A stretch of 64,000 bases of DNA from an uncultured Bacillota bacterium (lineage in GTDB: Bacteria > Bacillota_I > Bacilli_A > RFN20 > CAG-631): positions 8,725-72,724 of the forward strand of contig CABUID010000010.1 in assembly GCA_902491575.1 (NCBI GenBank). The letters are read 5' to 3'. This document shows, in pieces, positions 6,613-15,744 of this stretch. The notes beneath the pieces were generated by a model. It saw only the letters and a list, made by a program, of their open reading frames with translations. It searched no databases and was not told the DNA's origin. Both the position numbers and the translations under genes were made by a program. The first letter of the stretch is position 1. Every line of letters starts with the position of its first letter.

Positions 6613-8142
6613 CTACATAAACTCAATGATTTGATCATCATCTTCATCTAAAATTCTACGCATAGCAATTTTTTCACGCATTTTTTTCGTAACAATCGCT
6701 TTAAAGCCTAAAAGTTGAATCGTAATTAAAGGGGTCATAGCAATCATTGCAACAATACCAAAAGCATCTCTTAAAATCTTAGATTCGCCTTGTAAAACCA
6801 TGCAAACTCCTACAGCAAAAGGTAGTATAAAACTAGATGTTAACGGACCACTTGCAACGCCACCAGAATCAAAAGCTATCGCTGTATACATTTTCGGTAC
6901 GAAAAAAGATAATCCTAAAGATATAAAATATCCTGGAATTAAATAATACAAAATTGAAAAATCAAATAGAATACGAAGCATAGATAAACCAACAGATATT
7001 CCTACGCCAATCGAAAGAGCAATCAACATCGATTTTTTAGAAACAGTACCATCAGTAATGTCTTCAACTTGTTTATTTAAAACATGTACGGCAGGTTCCG
7101 CTAAGACGACAACTAAACCTAAAATAAATCCTAATATAACCAATATGGCAGGATGATTTTTAGCAAGTTCTAAGCCCATTTTATAACCAATTGGCATAAA
7201 ACCAATATTTACGGCTGTCAAAAAGATAATTAATCCTAAATATGTAAATAAAATACCAAATAAGATTTGTATAATTTTTCCTTTAGGAAGATGTAAAAAG
7301 ATGAACTGAATAATAAAGAAAAACACTACTACTAATCCTAAGGCAATCGTTACTTCTTTCATCACACTCCATAATGAAGAAAAAATATAATGGATTAAAT
7401 TATCTGAAATAGCATAAGCATCGGGTATTTGATAGAAAATATTACCATCAATAAATATGCCTAACATCAATACAGCTAAAATAGGTCCAACTGAACATAA
7501 TGCAATCAATCCAAAACTATTTTCGTTAGCATATTTTCCACCAATGGTTAAAGCTATACCAACACCTAAAGCCATAATAAATGGTACAGTAATTGGACCT
7601 GTTGTTACTCCTCCCGAATCAAAAGCTAAAGCCAAGAAACCTTCGTTTCCATTAATGACAACCAAAGAGGTTAAAGCAAATAAAAGCATATAAAAAAACA
7701 TCAACAATGAAGATAAAGATTTTTTAAAGATGATTTTTAAAACAGCAATTAATAAAAATAACGCCACTCCAAAACCAACCATAACGATTAATAAAGTACC
7801 ATTAATAATTTCACTGACTTGAGAAGCTAAAACCGATAAATCCGGCTCAGCAATGGTAATGAAAAAACCTAAAGCAAAACAAATAATTAATAATATTTTT
7901 AAACTTTTCGATTTCGTCAAGCCAACACCTACATGTTCTCCCATAGGAGTCATTGCTAAATCAGCGCCCAAATTAAATAACCCTATCCCTAAAATCAAAA
8001 AGAAAGCAGAGAAGATAAAAATAACTAATTCTTTTGTTGTAAAATTGACGAGTGGTGTTAAATTTAATAATATAACAATAAAAGTTACAGGAACTACAGA
8101 AATTAAAGCTTCTTTTATTTTATTTAATAATTGTTTGTTCAC
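6613..8142 (-). CDS. DUF1538 family membrane protein
   Basis: This 509-residue integral membrane protein has about 12-14 helices and a clear internal duplication with a spacing of about 250 residues. AEPDLSVLASQV (98-109) matches AEPAVHVLNKQV (348-359), and FDSGGVTTGPIT (174-185) matches FDSGGVASGPLT (424-435). These paired motifs define the DUF1538 family, whose members are presumed transporters of unknown substrate. The repeats suggest a two-fold inverted-repeat transport core with Glu and Asp residues placed for cation or substrate binding. The start is GTG at 8142. It is followed by two PII-like genes, suggesting regulation by a small-molecule or nucleotide signal. Confidence 0.85.
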   Translation of the reverse strand: MNKQLLNKIKEALISVVPVTFIVILLNLTPLVNFTTKELVIFIFSAFFLILGIGLFNLGADLAMTPMGEHVGVGLTKSKSLKILLIICFALGFFITIAEPDLSVLASQVSEIINGTLLIVMVGFGVALFLLIAVLKIIFKKSLSSLLMFFYMLLFALTSLVVINGNEGFLALAFDSGGVTTGPITVPFIMALGVGIALTIGGKYANENSFGLIALCSVGPILAVLMLGIFIDGNIFYQIPDAYAISDNLIHYIFSSLWSVMKEVTIALGLVVVFFFIIQFIFLHLPKGKIIQILFGILFTYLGLIIFLTAVNIGFMPIGYKMGLELAKNHPAILVILGFILGLVVVLAEPAVHVLNKQVEDITDGTVSKKSMLIALSIGVGISVGLSMLRILFDFSILYYLIPGYFISLGLSFFVPKMYTAIAFDSGGVASGPLTSSFILPFAVGVCMVLQGESKILRDAFGIVAMIAMTPLITIQLLGFKAIVTKKMREKIAMRRILDEDDDQIIEFM

Positions 8143-8203
8143 ACTCCATCACCAAATCCTTCTTTCATTTTAAAAAATTATAGCATATTTAGCATATAAA
8201 AAA

Positions 8204-8240
8204 AAGTATTTTAATTTTTTAAAAATACTTTTTTTTTTTT
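8204..8240 (-). terminator. Terminator after prs
   Basis: A 9-bp AT-rich stem (8204-8212 with 8222-8230) is flanked by long A/T tracts, with a T-run on the minus strand after the prs stop. Confidence 0.65.
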
Positions 8241-8259
8241 ATAGATTGATAATTCTACA

Positions 8260-9225
8260 TTAATCACTATAATGTTCATTTGCAAAATTTTTATGAACCG
8301 ATGATAAAGATTTTCCCTCTTCTAAAGCTAGTATGATTCTTGAAAATAATTCCGCCATAGATAGGACTTCAATTTTATCACTTTTCTTATCACTTGAAAG
8401 AGGGATAGTATCCGTAATAACCAATTTTTCAAGTGATGAATTATTGATTCTTTCAATGGCTGGATTGGATAATACACCATGAGAAATGGCAGCATAAACA
8501 TGTCTTGCGCCTAATTCTTTTAACTTAGAAGCTGCTAGACATAAAGTTCCTGCAGTATCTACTATATCATCTACGATAATACAATCTTTATTTTTTACAT
8601 CACCAACAATAGCAAATATTTCAGCTTCATTTGGTCGAGGTCTTCTTTTATCGATGATCGCAATAGGCGCATTTAACTTTTCAGCCAATTTTGATGTTCT
8701 TACTACACCACCATGATCTGGAGAAACACACACAATATCTTCTAAATTTAATTCTTTAAAATATTTATAAAAAATAGGAAGTGCAGACACATCATCAACA
8801 GGAATATTGAAAAAGCCCTGTATTTGAGAAGCATGTAAGTCTGTACAAACAATTCTTTGACAGCCAGCAGTGGTTAATAAATCTGCAACTAACTTAGCTG
8901 TAATTGGTTGGCGAGCCTTTGCTTTTCGATCTTGTCTCGCATAGCCAAAATAAGGCATAATGCATGTAATGGATTTTGCTGAAGCTCTTTTTAAAGCATC
9001 ACAACATACCAAAACTTCCATTAATCTTTCTGTGACTGGGGCGCAGGTAGATTGGATTATATAAACATTACTTCCTCTGAAGGATTGTTTCCCTTCAAAT
9101 AAAATCTCTCCATCTGCAAAATGCATTACCTTTGATTCAGAAACATCAACGTGAAGATATTTTGCAATTTGTTTCGTAAGTTCTTCATTCGCCGTCAAAC
9201 TAACTAATTTTAATCGATCTAACAT
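8260..9225 (-). CDS. prs: Ribose-phosphate pyrophosphokinase
   Basis: PRPP synthetase, 321 residues. It makes 5-phosphoribosyl-1-pyrophosphate from ribose-5-P and ATP for nucleotide and cofactor synthesis. Motifs: FADGEILFEGKQSFRGSNVY, YFGYARQDRKAKARQPITAK (ATP flexible loop), DLHASQIQGFF, and the PRPP loop DDIVDTAGTL. The start is the ATG at 9225, preceded by AAAGGGAGAAG; the longer frame upstream runs through this ribosome site. It follows the GlmU-like gene by 17 bases, the same order as gcaD-prs in B. subtilis. Confidence 0.95.
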   Translation of the reverse strand: MLDRLKLVSLTANEELTKQIAKYLHVDVSESKVMHFADGEILFEGKQSFRGSNVYIIQSTCAPVTERLMEVLVCCDALKRASAKSITCIMPYFGYARQDRKAKARQPITAKLVADLLTTAGCQRIVCTDLHASQIQGFFNIPVDDVSALPIFYKYFKELNLEDIVCVSPDHGGVVRTSKLAEKLNAPIAIIDKRRPRPNEAEIFAIVGDVKNKDCIIVDDIVDTAGTLCLAASKLKELGARHVYAAISHGVLSNPAIERINNSSLEKLVITDTIPLSSDKKSDKIEVLSMAELFSRIILALEEGKSLSSVHKNFANEHYSD

Positions 9226-9242
9226 TTTTCTTCTCCCTTTAA

Positions 9243-10085
9243 TTATGATTTTTTTGCTACGGTTTGGTGTTTGACTATACAATTACTAAGTATAGCACCA
9301 TTATCAATAAAACTATCTATAATAGTAGTGTTGGGACCAAGTTCACAGCTTACCCCAATCATACTCTTACCATAGATATAGGTATTAGGATAAATAATAG
9401 TATCATTCCCAATTTTTACATCCTCCCCAATATATGTAGTATTAGGATCTACTATGGTTATCCCGTTTATCATGTGCATACGATTAACTTTTTGTTGCAT
9501 GATTTTGTTTGCTTTTGCTAGATCAAGACGATTTTTAACAATTAAAGTTTCATCTGCATCACTAAGTTCAATTTTTTGCACATTTTTACCATCTTTTTTC
9601 ATTAAATCAATCCATTGTTTTATTTCTACACAACTCGTATAATCAGATTTTAAATGTTCGCATAAAATACAACTTTTAAATATAAATATACCTTCAACAT
9701 AAGTTATATCATTTTGATTATGTCGATGCTGGTCCATCATTTGCAATAAACTATCTTTAGAAAACAAAGGCATTGAACCATAAATGACGACGACATCATC
9801 ATAGTCATAAAAAAATTCTTTTGCTAACATTAAAGCAGCATAAGTGCCATTCAATGTTTTTTGGTAAATAAATTTACTTTCGCTACCCATCATTTTTTTT
9901 ATTTGTTCAGCTTGATAGCCAATAATATAGATTTCATCATCAAAGGAAATTTCATGAATTCTTTTTTGAACATAGCAAAGCATTGGCTTATCGAGAATGC
10001 AAAAAGAAAGTTTAGAAGATGGATTAACAAAAGAATGCATATCTTTCCCTTCACCTGCAGCTAAAACAATGACTAATGTTCTCAT
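9243..10085 (-). CDS. Truncated, catalytically degraded GlmU-like protein
   Basis: 280 residues, against about 455 for GlmU, the bifunctional enzyme making UDP-GlcNAc. Residues 1-225 are a nucleotidyltransferase domain (LVIVLAAGEGKDMHS at the start, VKNRLDL near the end). Residues 235-280 hold only the first turns of the left-handed beta-helix. The acetyltransferase active site is therefore absent. The uridyltransferase site is also damaged: the metal-binding Asp of the YGDVPL motif (E. coli Asp105) is Ser104 in YGSMPLF, GTRM is GKDM, and the QLGTGHA loop reads TLNGTYAA. It keeps the ancestral position before prs and a good ribosome site (GGAGAAAGAATATG). It may be a regulatory remnant; a working GlmU would have to be elsewhere. 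Confidence 0.85.
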   Translation of the reverse strand: MRTLVIVLAAGEGKDMHSFVNPSSKLSFCILDKPMLCYVQKRIHEISFDDEIYIIGYQAEQIKKMMGSESKFIYQKTLNGTYAALMLAKEFFYDYDDVVVIYGSMPLFSKDSLLQMMDQHRHNQNDITYVEGIFIFKSCILCEHLKSDYTSCVEIKQWIDLMKKDGKNVQKIELSDADETLIVKNRLDLAKANKIMQQKVNRMHMINGITIVDPNTTYIGEDVKIGNDTIIYPNTYIYGKSMIGVSCELGPNTTIIDSFIDNGAILSNCIVKHQTVAKKS

Positions 10086-10115
10086 ATTCTTTCTCCATTT
10101 ACTTATGACAATAAA

Positions 10116-10144
10116 ATTATAAACTAAGTTGACTGAACTTTCAC
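10116..10144 (-). promoter_or_regulatory. Putative promoter for the glmU-like/prs pair
   Basis: Minus strand: a perfect TATAAT -10 (10121-10116), 17-base spacer and GTGAAA -35 (10144-10139). It lies between the polC stop and the GlmU-like gene. Confidence 0.45.
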
Positions 10145-10161
10145 TAATTATTTCATTTTCC

Positions 10162-13100
10162 TTAAAATAAAGTTAATTGTTCTGTTTCACTTAATCCTTC
10201 TAAAACACCTAATTTTTCTAAAAGTTTAATATTAGTATCGTTTAATTTTGTCCTTTCTCTTAAATCTTTTTTCGATAAAAATGGTCCATTTACACGTGCA
10301 TCAATAACTGAAGAAGAAGCATTGCCCCCTATTCCATCACATACCTTAAATGGAGGTATAATTTGATTCTTTTCTTTATCAATGGCAAATTCAACATCTA
10401 AAGAACGATTCAAATCAATATTTGAAAAACTAATGCCTCTTTGATACATCTCTATAGCTATTTCATAAAAAGTAAACAAGCCATTTTCTTTTACACTGAT
10501 TTTTTCATTGTTTATAATTTTTTGGTTAATTTCCATAAACCTTTTCATAATCTCGTCTTTTCCTTTAATCATCGCTTCAATATCATAGGCATCTGAACGC
10601 CAAGTAAAATAAGTCGCATAATATTCCAAAGGATAATAATATTTAAACCATGCAATTCTAACAGCCATTAAACAATAAGCAACTGCATGAGCTTTAGGAA
10701 ACAAGTATTTTATTTTTTTACATGCACCGATAAACCAGTCAGGGACATTATGATCGGATAACATTTTTTCATCATCTTCACTTAAACCTCTTCCTTTTCG
10801 CACTGCCTCCATTAATTTAAAGGATTTTAAAGGTTCTATACCATAATCCATTAACATTAACATAATGTCATCACGACATCCAATACAGTCGACAATACTA
10901 CATTTATGCTGTAAAATCAAATCTCTTATATTTCCAAAAAATACATCCGTGCCATGAGATAAACCAGAAATTTTTGTTAAATCTGCAAAAGAAGTCGGTT
11001 TTGTATCGACTAACATCTTCCTTGCTACTTGTGTGCCAAATTCTGGTAAACCTGCCGCTGTTAATTTTGTATTATCTATTACGCTTTCCCCATTAAACTG
11101 AGCGATAACTTTAGGATCATTTAACGGAACATCCTTTGGATTAATGCCAGTCAAATTTTGTAACATACGAATGACGGTAGGGTCTACATGACCTAACATA
11201 TCTAATTTCAATACATTATCATGAATTGCTTCAAATGCAAAATGAGTCGTTAACCATTCTGAATCAATATCATCTGCAGGGTGCCCAACTGGCGTGAAAT
11301 CATAAACTTCCATATCATTTGGAATAACAATTAGTCCACCAGGATGTTGTCCTGTTGTTCGTTTTACACCTTCACACATTAAAGCGATACGAGCGGCTTC
11401 TGCATTACGAATTTCTATTCCCAAACCTTCATAGTATTTTTTTGCATAACCAAATGCCGTTTTACTAGCTGCAGAAGCGATTGTTCCAGCACGAAAAACA
11501 TGGTCTTTTCCAAATAACTCACGAATAAATAAATGGGAATTAGCTTGATTTAAAGCGGAAAAATTCAAATCAATATCTGGAACTTTATCCCCATTAAATC
11601 CTAAAAAAGTTTCAAACGGAATATTATGCCCATCTCCTATTAATAAATGACCACAATGAGGACATGGTTTATCTGGCAAATCATAACCTGAACGATAAAT
11701 CGTCTCATCTACATCAAAATCTGAATATGCACAAGAAGGACAACGATAATGTGGTTTTAAAGGATTTACTTCCGTAATACCTGCACATGTAGCCACAAAA
11801 GAAGAACCAACGGAACCTCGAGACCCTACTAAAAAACCCTGCTCATTTGAATGTTCTACACATTTTGAAGCAATGACATACATAATAGAATATCCATTAC
11901 TAATAATACAATTCAATTCTTTCTCTAAACGATTTAAAACAATATCTGGTAAATTTTCACCATACATTTTATGAGCATTTTCATAACACTTATTTCTAAG
12001 TTGTTCATCCGAATCAGGGATCGATGGTGGATAAAGTTTATCCCTTATTGGATAACAATATTCTATTCTATCCGCAATTAAGTTCGTATTGGTAATGACA
12101 TATTCATACGCTTTGTCTTCTCCCAACCAACTAAAGGCATCAAGCATTTGCCGAGTCGTTTTAAATTCTTGAATAGGATATTTTTTAATACGATGTCGGT
12201 AATCAAATAAAGGATGATAGCCTCCACCAATAGCTGGAGTAGATATAAAGACTTCTCTAGCAATGGCTTCCTCTTCATTGATATAGTGTAAATCGCCTGT
12301 TGCACAAATAGGTTTGTTAGCTTTTTCGGCACAAGAAATCATAAAAAGAAGAATTTTTTTCACCTTTTCAATCGATTCTACTTTTTCAGTATCGACTAAT
12401 ATTTGATACTGATCTAGTGGTTGAATCTCAATATAATCATACCACTCCATCGCTTTTATTACTTCTTCTTCACTTTTCGTGGAAGCTAATTCAAAAATTT
12501 CTCCTCGAGCACATGAAGATCCAATGATAAGACCTTCTTTATGCTCATCAATAATATGTGGTGGAACCAAAGCTTGAGCCGTAAAATAATCTGTATTTGC
12601 AATGCTTAAAATTTTAAATAAATTCTTCATTCCAATCATGTTTTGTACAAGTATATTGACATGATATGGATGCATTTTACGTGTCACTTCAGGAGATTGT
12701 AAAGTGGCTAAAAAATCATGTTTTATATCTAATTTATCATTCGTTAGTTTAGGTAAAATAGCTGAAACATAAAGTTCTTTTAAAACCTCTGCATCATAAT
12801 CTCCACGGTGAGCACTTTCTTCATCATAATCAATTCCCATTGAACGACATAAACTTCCTAAAGTATATCTTTTTTCATCAGGGAATAAATAACGACATAA
12901 AGGTAAAGTATCAATCGTTGGATTCTTTAGTTTTCTTCCGATTGCTTGTTTTAAAAATCCAATATCAAAGGAAGCATTATGAGCCACTAAAATATGGTCT
13001 CCTAAAAATTCAAGAATCGTAGGTAATACTTCTTTTAATGTTTTCTTATCTTTTAACATTTCATTTGTAATACCAGTTAAATTCGTCGTAAATTCTGAAA

Positions 13101-14484
13101 TTTCATGACCAGGATTGATTAATATATCGATTCTATCAATTTCCACACCATTTTTTTCCTTAACAGCACCAAATTCAATAATATCGTCGTAAACACAAGA
13201 TAAACCCGATGTTTCTAAATCAAAAAAAACATAGGTAGCATCTTTTAAGGAAGTATTGGTAGGATTATTGACAATATCTAAAGTGCGTGGGGCTACATTT
13301 AATTCAATCCCGTATAATATTTTAATATCTTTCCCTTTTTCTTTTAATTTTGCTTGTTTTCTTTGGGCATCTGGAAAGGATTGCACAGCTACATGATCCG
13401 TAATTGCTATCGCTTTGTGTCCCCATTTACTTGCTTGATCAATCAAATCACTGACATTACAAATACCATCCATTGCAGACATATTTGTATGCGCATGTAG
13501 TTCTACTCTTTTGACATTTTCATCATCCGTTCGAACCGGATCCACTCGATCTAATAGTTCAAAATTATATAATTCAAGAGAATCTTCTTTATCAAATTGG
13601 TTATAAGATAATGTTCCTCTTAATATTGCATAACGTCCTTTTAAATTCATTAATGCTTCTGGTGTGTTTGTTTTGTTGGTCCAGACATGAGCGGTGTAGG
13701 AAGTTTTATAATTTGTAAAATTTAATTTAAATCTTTTCCCTGATTTACCTTCTGGTTGTACATCAAATACTTTTACTTCTACTTCTATATCTACAATATC
13801 TTTAGGTATTTGATCAAGTTCCACTTTTACAAAAGTTTTTCCTTTAAAAGATGGTCGAGTAGAAAATTTATTTTCTTTTGAATCACTTTTTTTCTTCTTT
13901 TCTTCCTCTTGAAAAGCTTTCATCTCTTTAAATTTGGCAAAAAGATTATCGTATTCTTCTTTATCCTTATCATAATCAAATAAAATCGTTTCTGGTTCAA
14001 CATAAAAATATTCAATTTGTAAATCCTTAAAACCGGTTACATGAAGAAAACTTTCAATATCCCCTTTAATAGAATTTAAGCATTCTTCTAATATTGCACT
14101 AGAAAAAGTGATTTTAATGGTGTGGTTTTTAATTCCCATTGATTGTTCTTTAAAAAAGACATAATCCTGTGGGTTTTTGACTTTCGTTTCCACATAGTAA
14201 AGAATATAATCTTTGACTAATTTATTATCATAGTTTGGTTTTGTCAGTTGAATATATAATTCAACTTGAACCGTTTTATCATGTGTCGATAGATATTGTT
14301 GAAATAAATCTAAAGTCGTTATATAAACACTAACTGGCAATGGCTCGTTTAATTTTATGGTTATATGATATTTTTTTTCTTTTTGATTATAAATAAGATT
14401 TGATAATTGTCCATCCTCAAAATAGATAAGATGAGATCTATCCATCCTAATTTTATTTAAAATATTTTGTAGACTACCTTCCAT
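10162..14484 (-). CDS. polC: DNA polymerase III alpha subunit, PolC type
   Basis: Gram-positive replicative polymerase with built-in proofreading, 1440 residues, full length. Domain order: N-terminal and OB-fold region (1-320), PHP domain starting at RVELHAHTNMSAMDG (His330, His332), a DnaQ-like 3'-5' exonuclease inserted into PHP (FFDLETSGL, Asp422/Glu424; HNASFDIGFL; HRGDYDAEVL), then the polymerase core. The core has the zinc-finger cysteines CPSCAYSDFD...CPHCGH, PDIDLNFS and ISGLSHGTDVFFGN. It is the last gene of the rpsB-to-polC block and lies 15 bases after rseP. proS, which sits between rasP and polC in B. subtilis, is absent here. Confidence 0.97.
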   Translation of the reverse strand: MEGSLQNILNKIRMDRSHLIYFEDGQLSNLIYNQKEKKYHITIKLNEPLPVSVYITTLDLFQQYLSTHDKTVQVELYIQLTKPNYDNKLVKDYILYYVETKVKNPQDYVFFKEQSMGIKNHTIKITFSSAILEECLNSIKGDIESFLHVTGFKDLQIEYFYVEPETILFDYDKDKEEYDNLFAKFKEMKAFQEEEKKKKSDSKENKFSTRPSFKGKTFVKVELDQIPKDIVDIEVEVKVFDVQPEGKSGKRFKLNFTNYKTSYTAHVWTNKTNTPEALMNLKGRYAILRGTLSYNQFDKEDSLELYNFELLDRVDPVRTDDENVKRVELHAHTNMSAMDGICNVSDLIDQASKWGHKAIAITDHVAVQSFPDAQRKQAKLKEKGKDIKILYGIELNVAPRTLDIVNNPTNTSLKDATYVFFDLETSGLSCVYDDIIEFGAVKEKNGVEIDRIDILINPGHEISEFTTNLTGITNEMLKDKKTLKEVLPTILEFLGDHILVAHNASFDIGFLKQAIGRKLKNPTIDTLPLCRYLFPDEKRYTLGSLCRSMGIDYDEESAHRGDYDAEVLKELYVSAILPKLTNDKLDIKHDFLATLQSPEVTRKMHPYHVNILVQNMIGMKNLFKILSIANTDYFTAQALVPPHIIDEHKEGLIIGSSCARGEIFELASTKSEEEVIKAMEWYDYIEIQPLDQYQILVDTEKVESIEKVKKILLFMISCAEKANKPICATGDLHYINEEEAIAREVFISTPAIGGGYHPLFDYRHRIKKYPIQEFKTTRQMLDAFSWLGEDKAYEYVITNTNLIADRIEYCYPIRDKLYPPSIPDSDEQLRNKCYENAHKMYGENLPDIVLNRLEKELNCIISNGYSIMYVIASKCVEHSNEQGFLVGSRGSVGSSFVATCAGITEVNPLKPHYRCPSCAYSDFDVDETIYRSGYDLPDKPCPHCGHLLIGDGHNIPFETFLGFNGDKVPDIDLNFSALNQANSHLFIRELFGKDHVFRAGTIASAASKTAFGYAKKYYEGLGIEIRNAEAARIALMCEGVKRTTGQHPGGLIVIPNDMEVYDFTPVGHPADDIDSEWLTTHFAFEAIHDNVLKLDMLGHVDPTVIRMLQNLTGINPKDVPLNDPKVIAQFNGESVIDNTKLTAAGLPEFGTQVARKMLVDTKPTSFADLTKISGLSHGTDVFFGNIRDLILQHKCSIVDCIGCRDDIMLMLMDYGIEPLKSFKLMEAVRKGRGLSEDDEKMLSDHNVPDWFIGACKKIKYLFPKAHAVAYCLMAVRIAWFKYYYPLEYYATYFTWRSDAYDIEAMIKGKDEIMKRFMEINQKIINNEKISVKENGLFTFYEIAIEMYQRGISFSNIDLNRSLDVEFAIDKEKNQIIPPFKVCDGIGGNASSSVIDARVNGPFLSKKDLRERTKLNDTNIKLLEKLGVLEGLSETEQLTLF

Positions 14485-14499
14485 AAACTTTTACCTACT

Positions 14500-15744
14500 T
14501 TAAAAAAGTTTTATGATATCTCGAATATTAATGATAATCATTAAAGCGAATAAAACAAATAGTCCGACTGTATGAATAGTGGCTTCAACGTTTGGATTAA
14601 TTTTTTTCTTTCTAATGGCTTCTAAGGCTACAAATACTAAACGCCCACCATCTAAAGCTGGAAATGGAATTAAATTAAAAAATCCAAGAGAAAAGGAAAT
14701 AGCACCTGTAATATAGACCATTCTCAAGAAAGTAGTTCCAAAAGAAACCGTTGAATCCGTTGCTACTGTGTCAATAGTATCATATATTCCAACAAGTCCA
14801 GATAAGCCAGAAAAATCACCTGTAAATAATTTTCCAAATGAACGGCAAATTTCACTTAAATAATAGCCCATAAAATGCCATGTTCCGTATAATCCCGTTA
14901 AGGCATTGTATTCATGAAATTCATAATTTTGACCAAGACCAATCTTTGAAACACCAAAAATCTTATTTCCATGATCATCATAGGTGAAGTCACCATTTTC
15001 ATCTAATACTGCTTCATATTTTCTAGTAACCATAATTTCATGAACCGAATGATTATCGGACACATCTTCATAAGTAATGGTAATCTCTTGAACTTGACTT
15101 TCCTTTTCAGGGACACTTGAATTGATTGCTTTTTGTATTTTATTAAAATTCTTTGTTTTAAAAGTTTTTTCTTCACCAGCGACACCATTATCAATCATTT
15201 TTGTTTGGATGATCGTAATTTTATCACCTGTTTCCATTCCTTCTTTGGCTAATAAAGAATCTTTGGAAACAATGACTTCATTCGTATAAACCATTTCTAT
15301 GAAGCCTGTTTCATCACTATCAATATAAGGTTTGTTAAAAGATACATAAAAATAAAAACAAAACAAAGCCATTATAATATTCATCAAACCACCTGCTGCC
15401 ATAACTAAAGCTCTTTTCCCTAAAGATTGATTAGCTAAAATTCGGTTAGAAGGTATTGGTTCACCAAGATTATCTTTTAGAACTTCTTCCTCTTCAAGTC
15501 CTTCTTCACCAGCCATCTTTACAAATCCACCCAAAGGAATTGCACGCAAGCAAAAATGCGTTTCATGTTTTTTATTCCTATAAAATACAGGACCGAAACC
15601 TATCGAATACTCATAACAATATACATTACATTTTTTAGCAGCTATTAAATGTCCTAATTCATGCCAAGCAATCAAAAAACATATCATTAGTAAAAACAAA
15701 ATAATCGTTCCGATATTTGAAAAATCAAATGCCATTGTAATCAT
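14500..15744 (-). CDS. rseP: Site-2 membrane metalloprotease RseP/RasP
   Basis: M50 family intramembrane zinc protease, 414 residues. It cleaves membrane-anchored anti-sigma factors and signal-peptide remnants inside the membrane. Residues 28-32 are HELGH in the first helix, and the second zinc site is the C-terminal NLIPFPALDGGRLVF. A PDZ-like periplasmic region lies between (about 150-260), interrupted by an acidic insertion. Start ATG at 15744 with AAGGAGG. The start overlaps the dxr stop in an ATGA, indicating translational coupling. Confidence 0.95.
   Translation of the reverse strand: MITMAFDFSNIGTIILFLLMICFLIAWHELGHLIAAKKCNVYCYEYSIGFGPVFYRNKKHETHFCLRAIPLGGFVKMAGEEGLEEEEVLKDNLGEPIPSNRILANQSLGKRALVMAAGGLMNIIMALFCFYFYVSFNKPYIDSDETGFIEMVYTNEVIVSKDSLLAKEGMETGDKITIIQTKMIDNGVAGEEKTFKTKNFNKIQKAINSSVPEKESQVQEITITYEDVSDNHSVHEIMVTRKYEAVLDENGDFTYDDHGNKIFGVSKIGLGQNYEFHEYNALTGLYGTWHFMGYYLSEICRSFGKLFTGDFSGLSGLVGIYDTIDTVATDSTVSFGTTFLRMVYITGAISFSLGFFNLIPFPALDGGRLVFVALEAIRKKKINPNVEATIHTVGLFVLFALMIIINIRDIIKLF

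Noticed and set aside
12078..12332. 84-codon open frame on the minus strand inside polC
   Set aside because: It is a shadow of the polC reading frame with no ribosome site.
15003..15194. 63-codon open frame inside rseP
   Set aside because: Out-of-frame shadow in the acidic insertion of RseP; composition is not protein-like.
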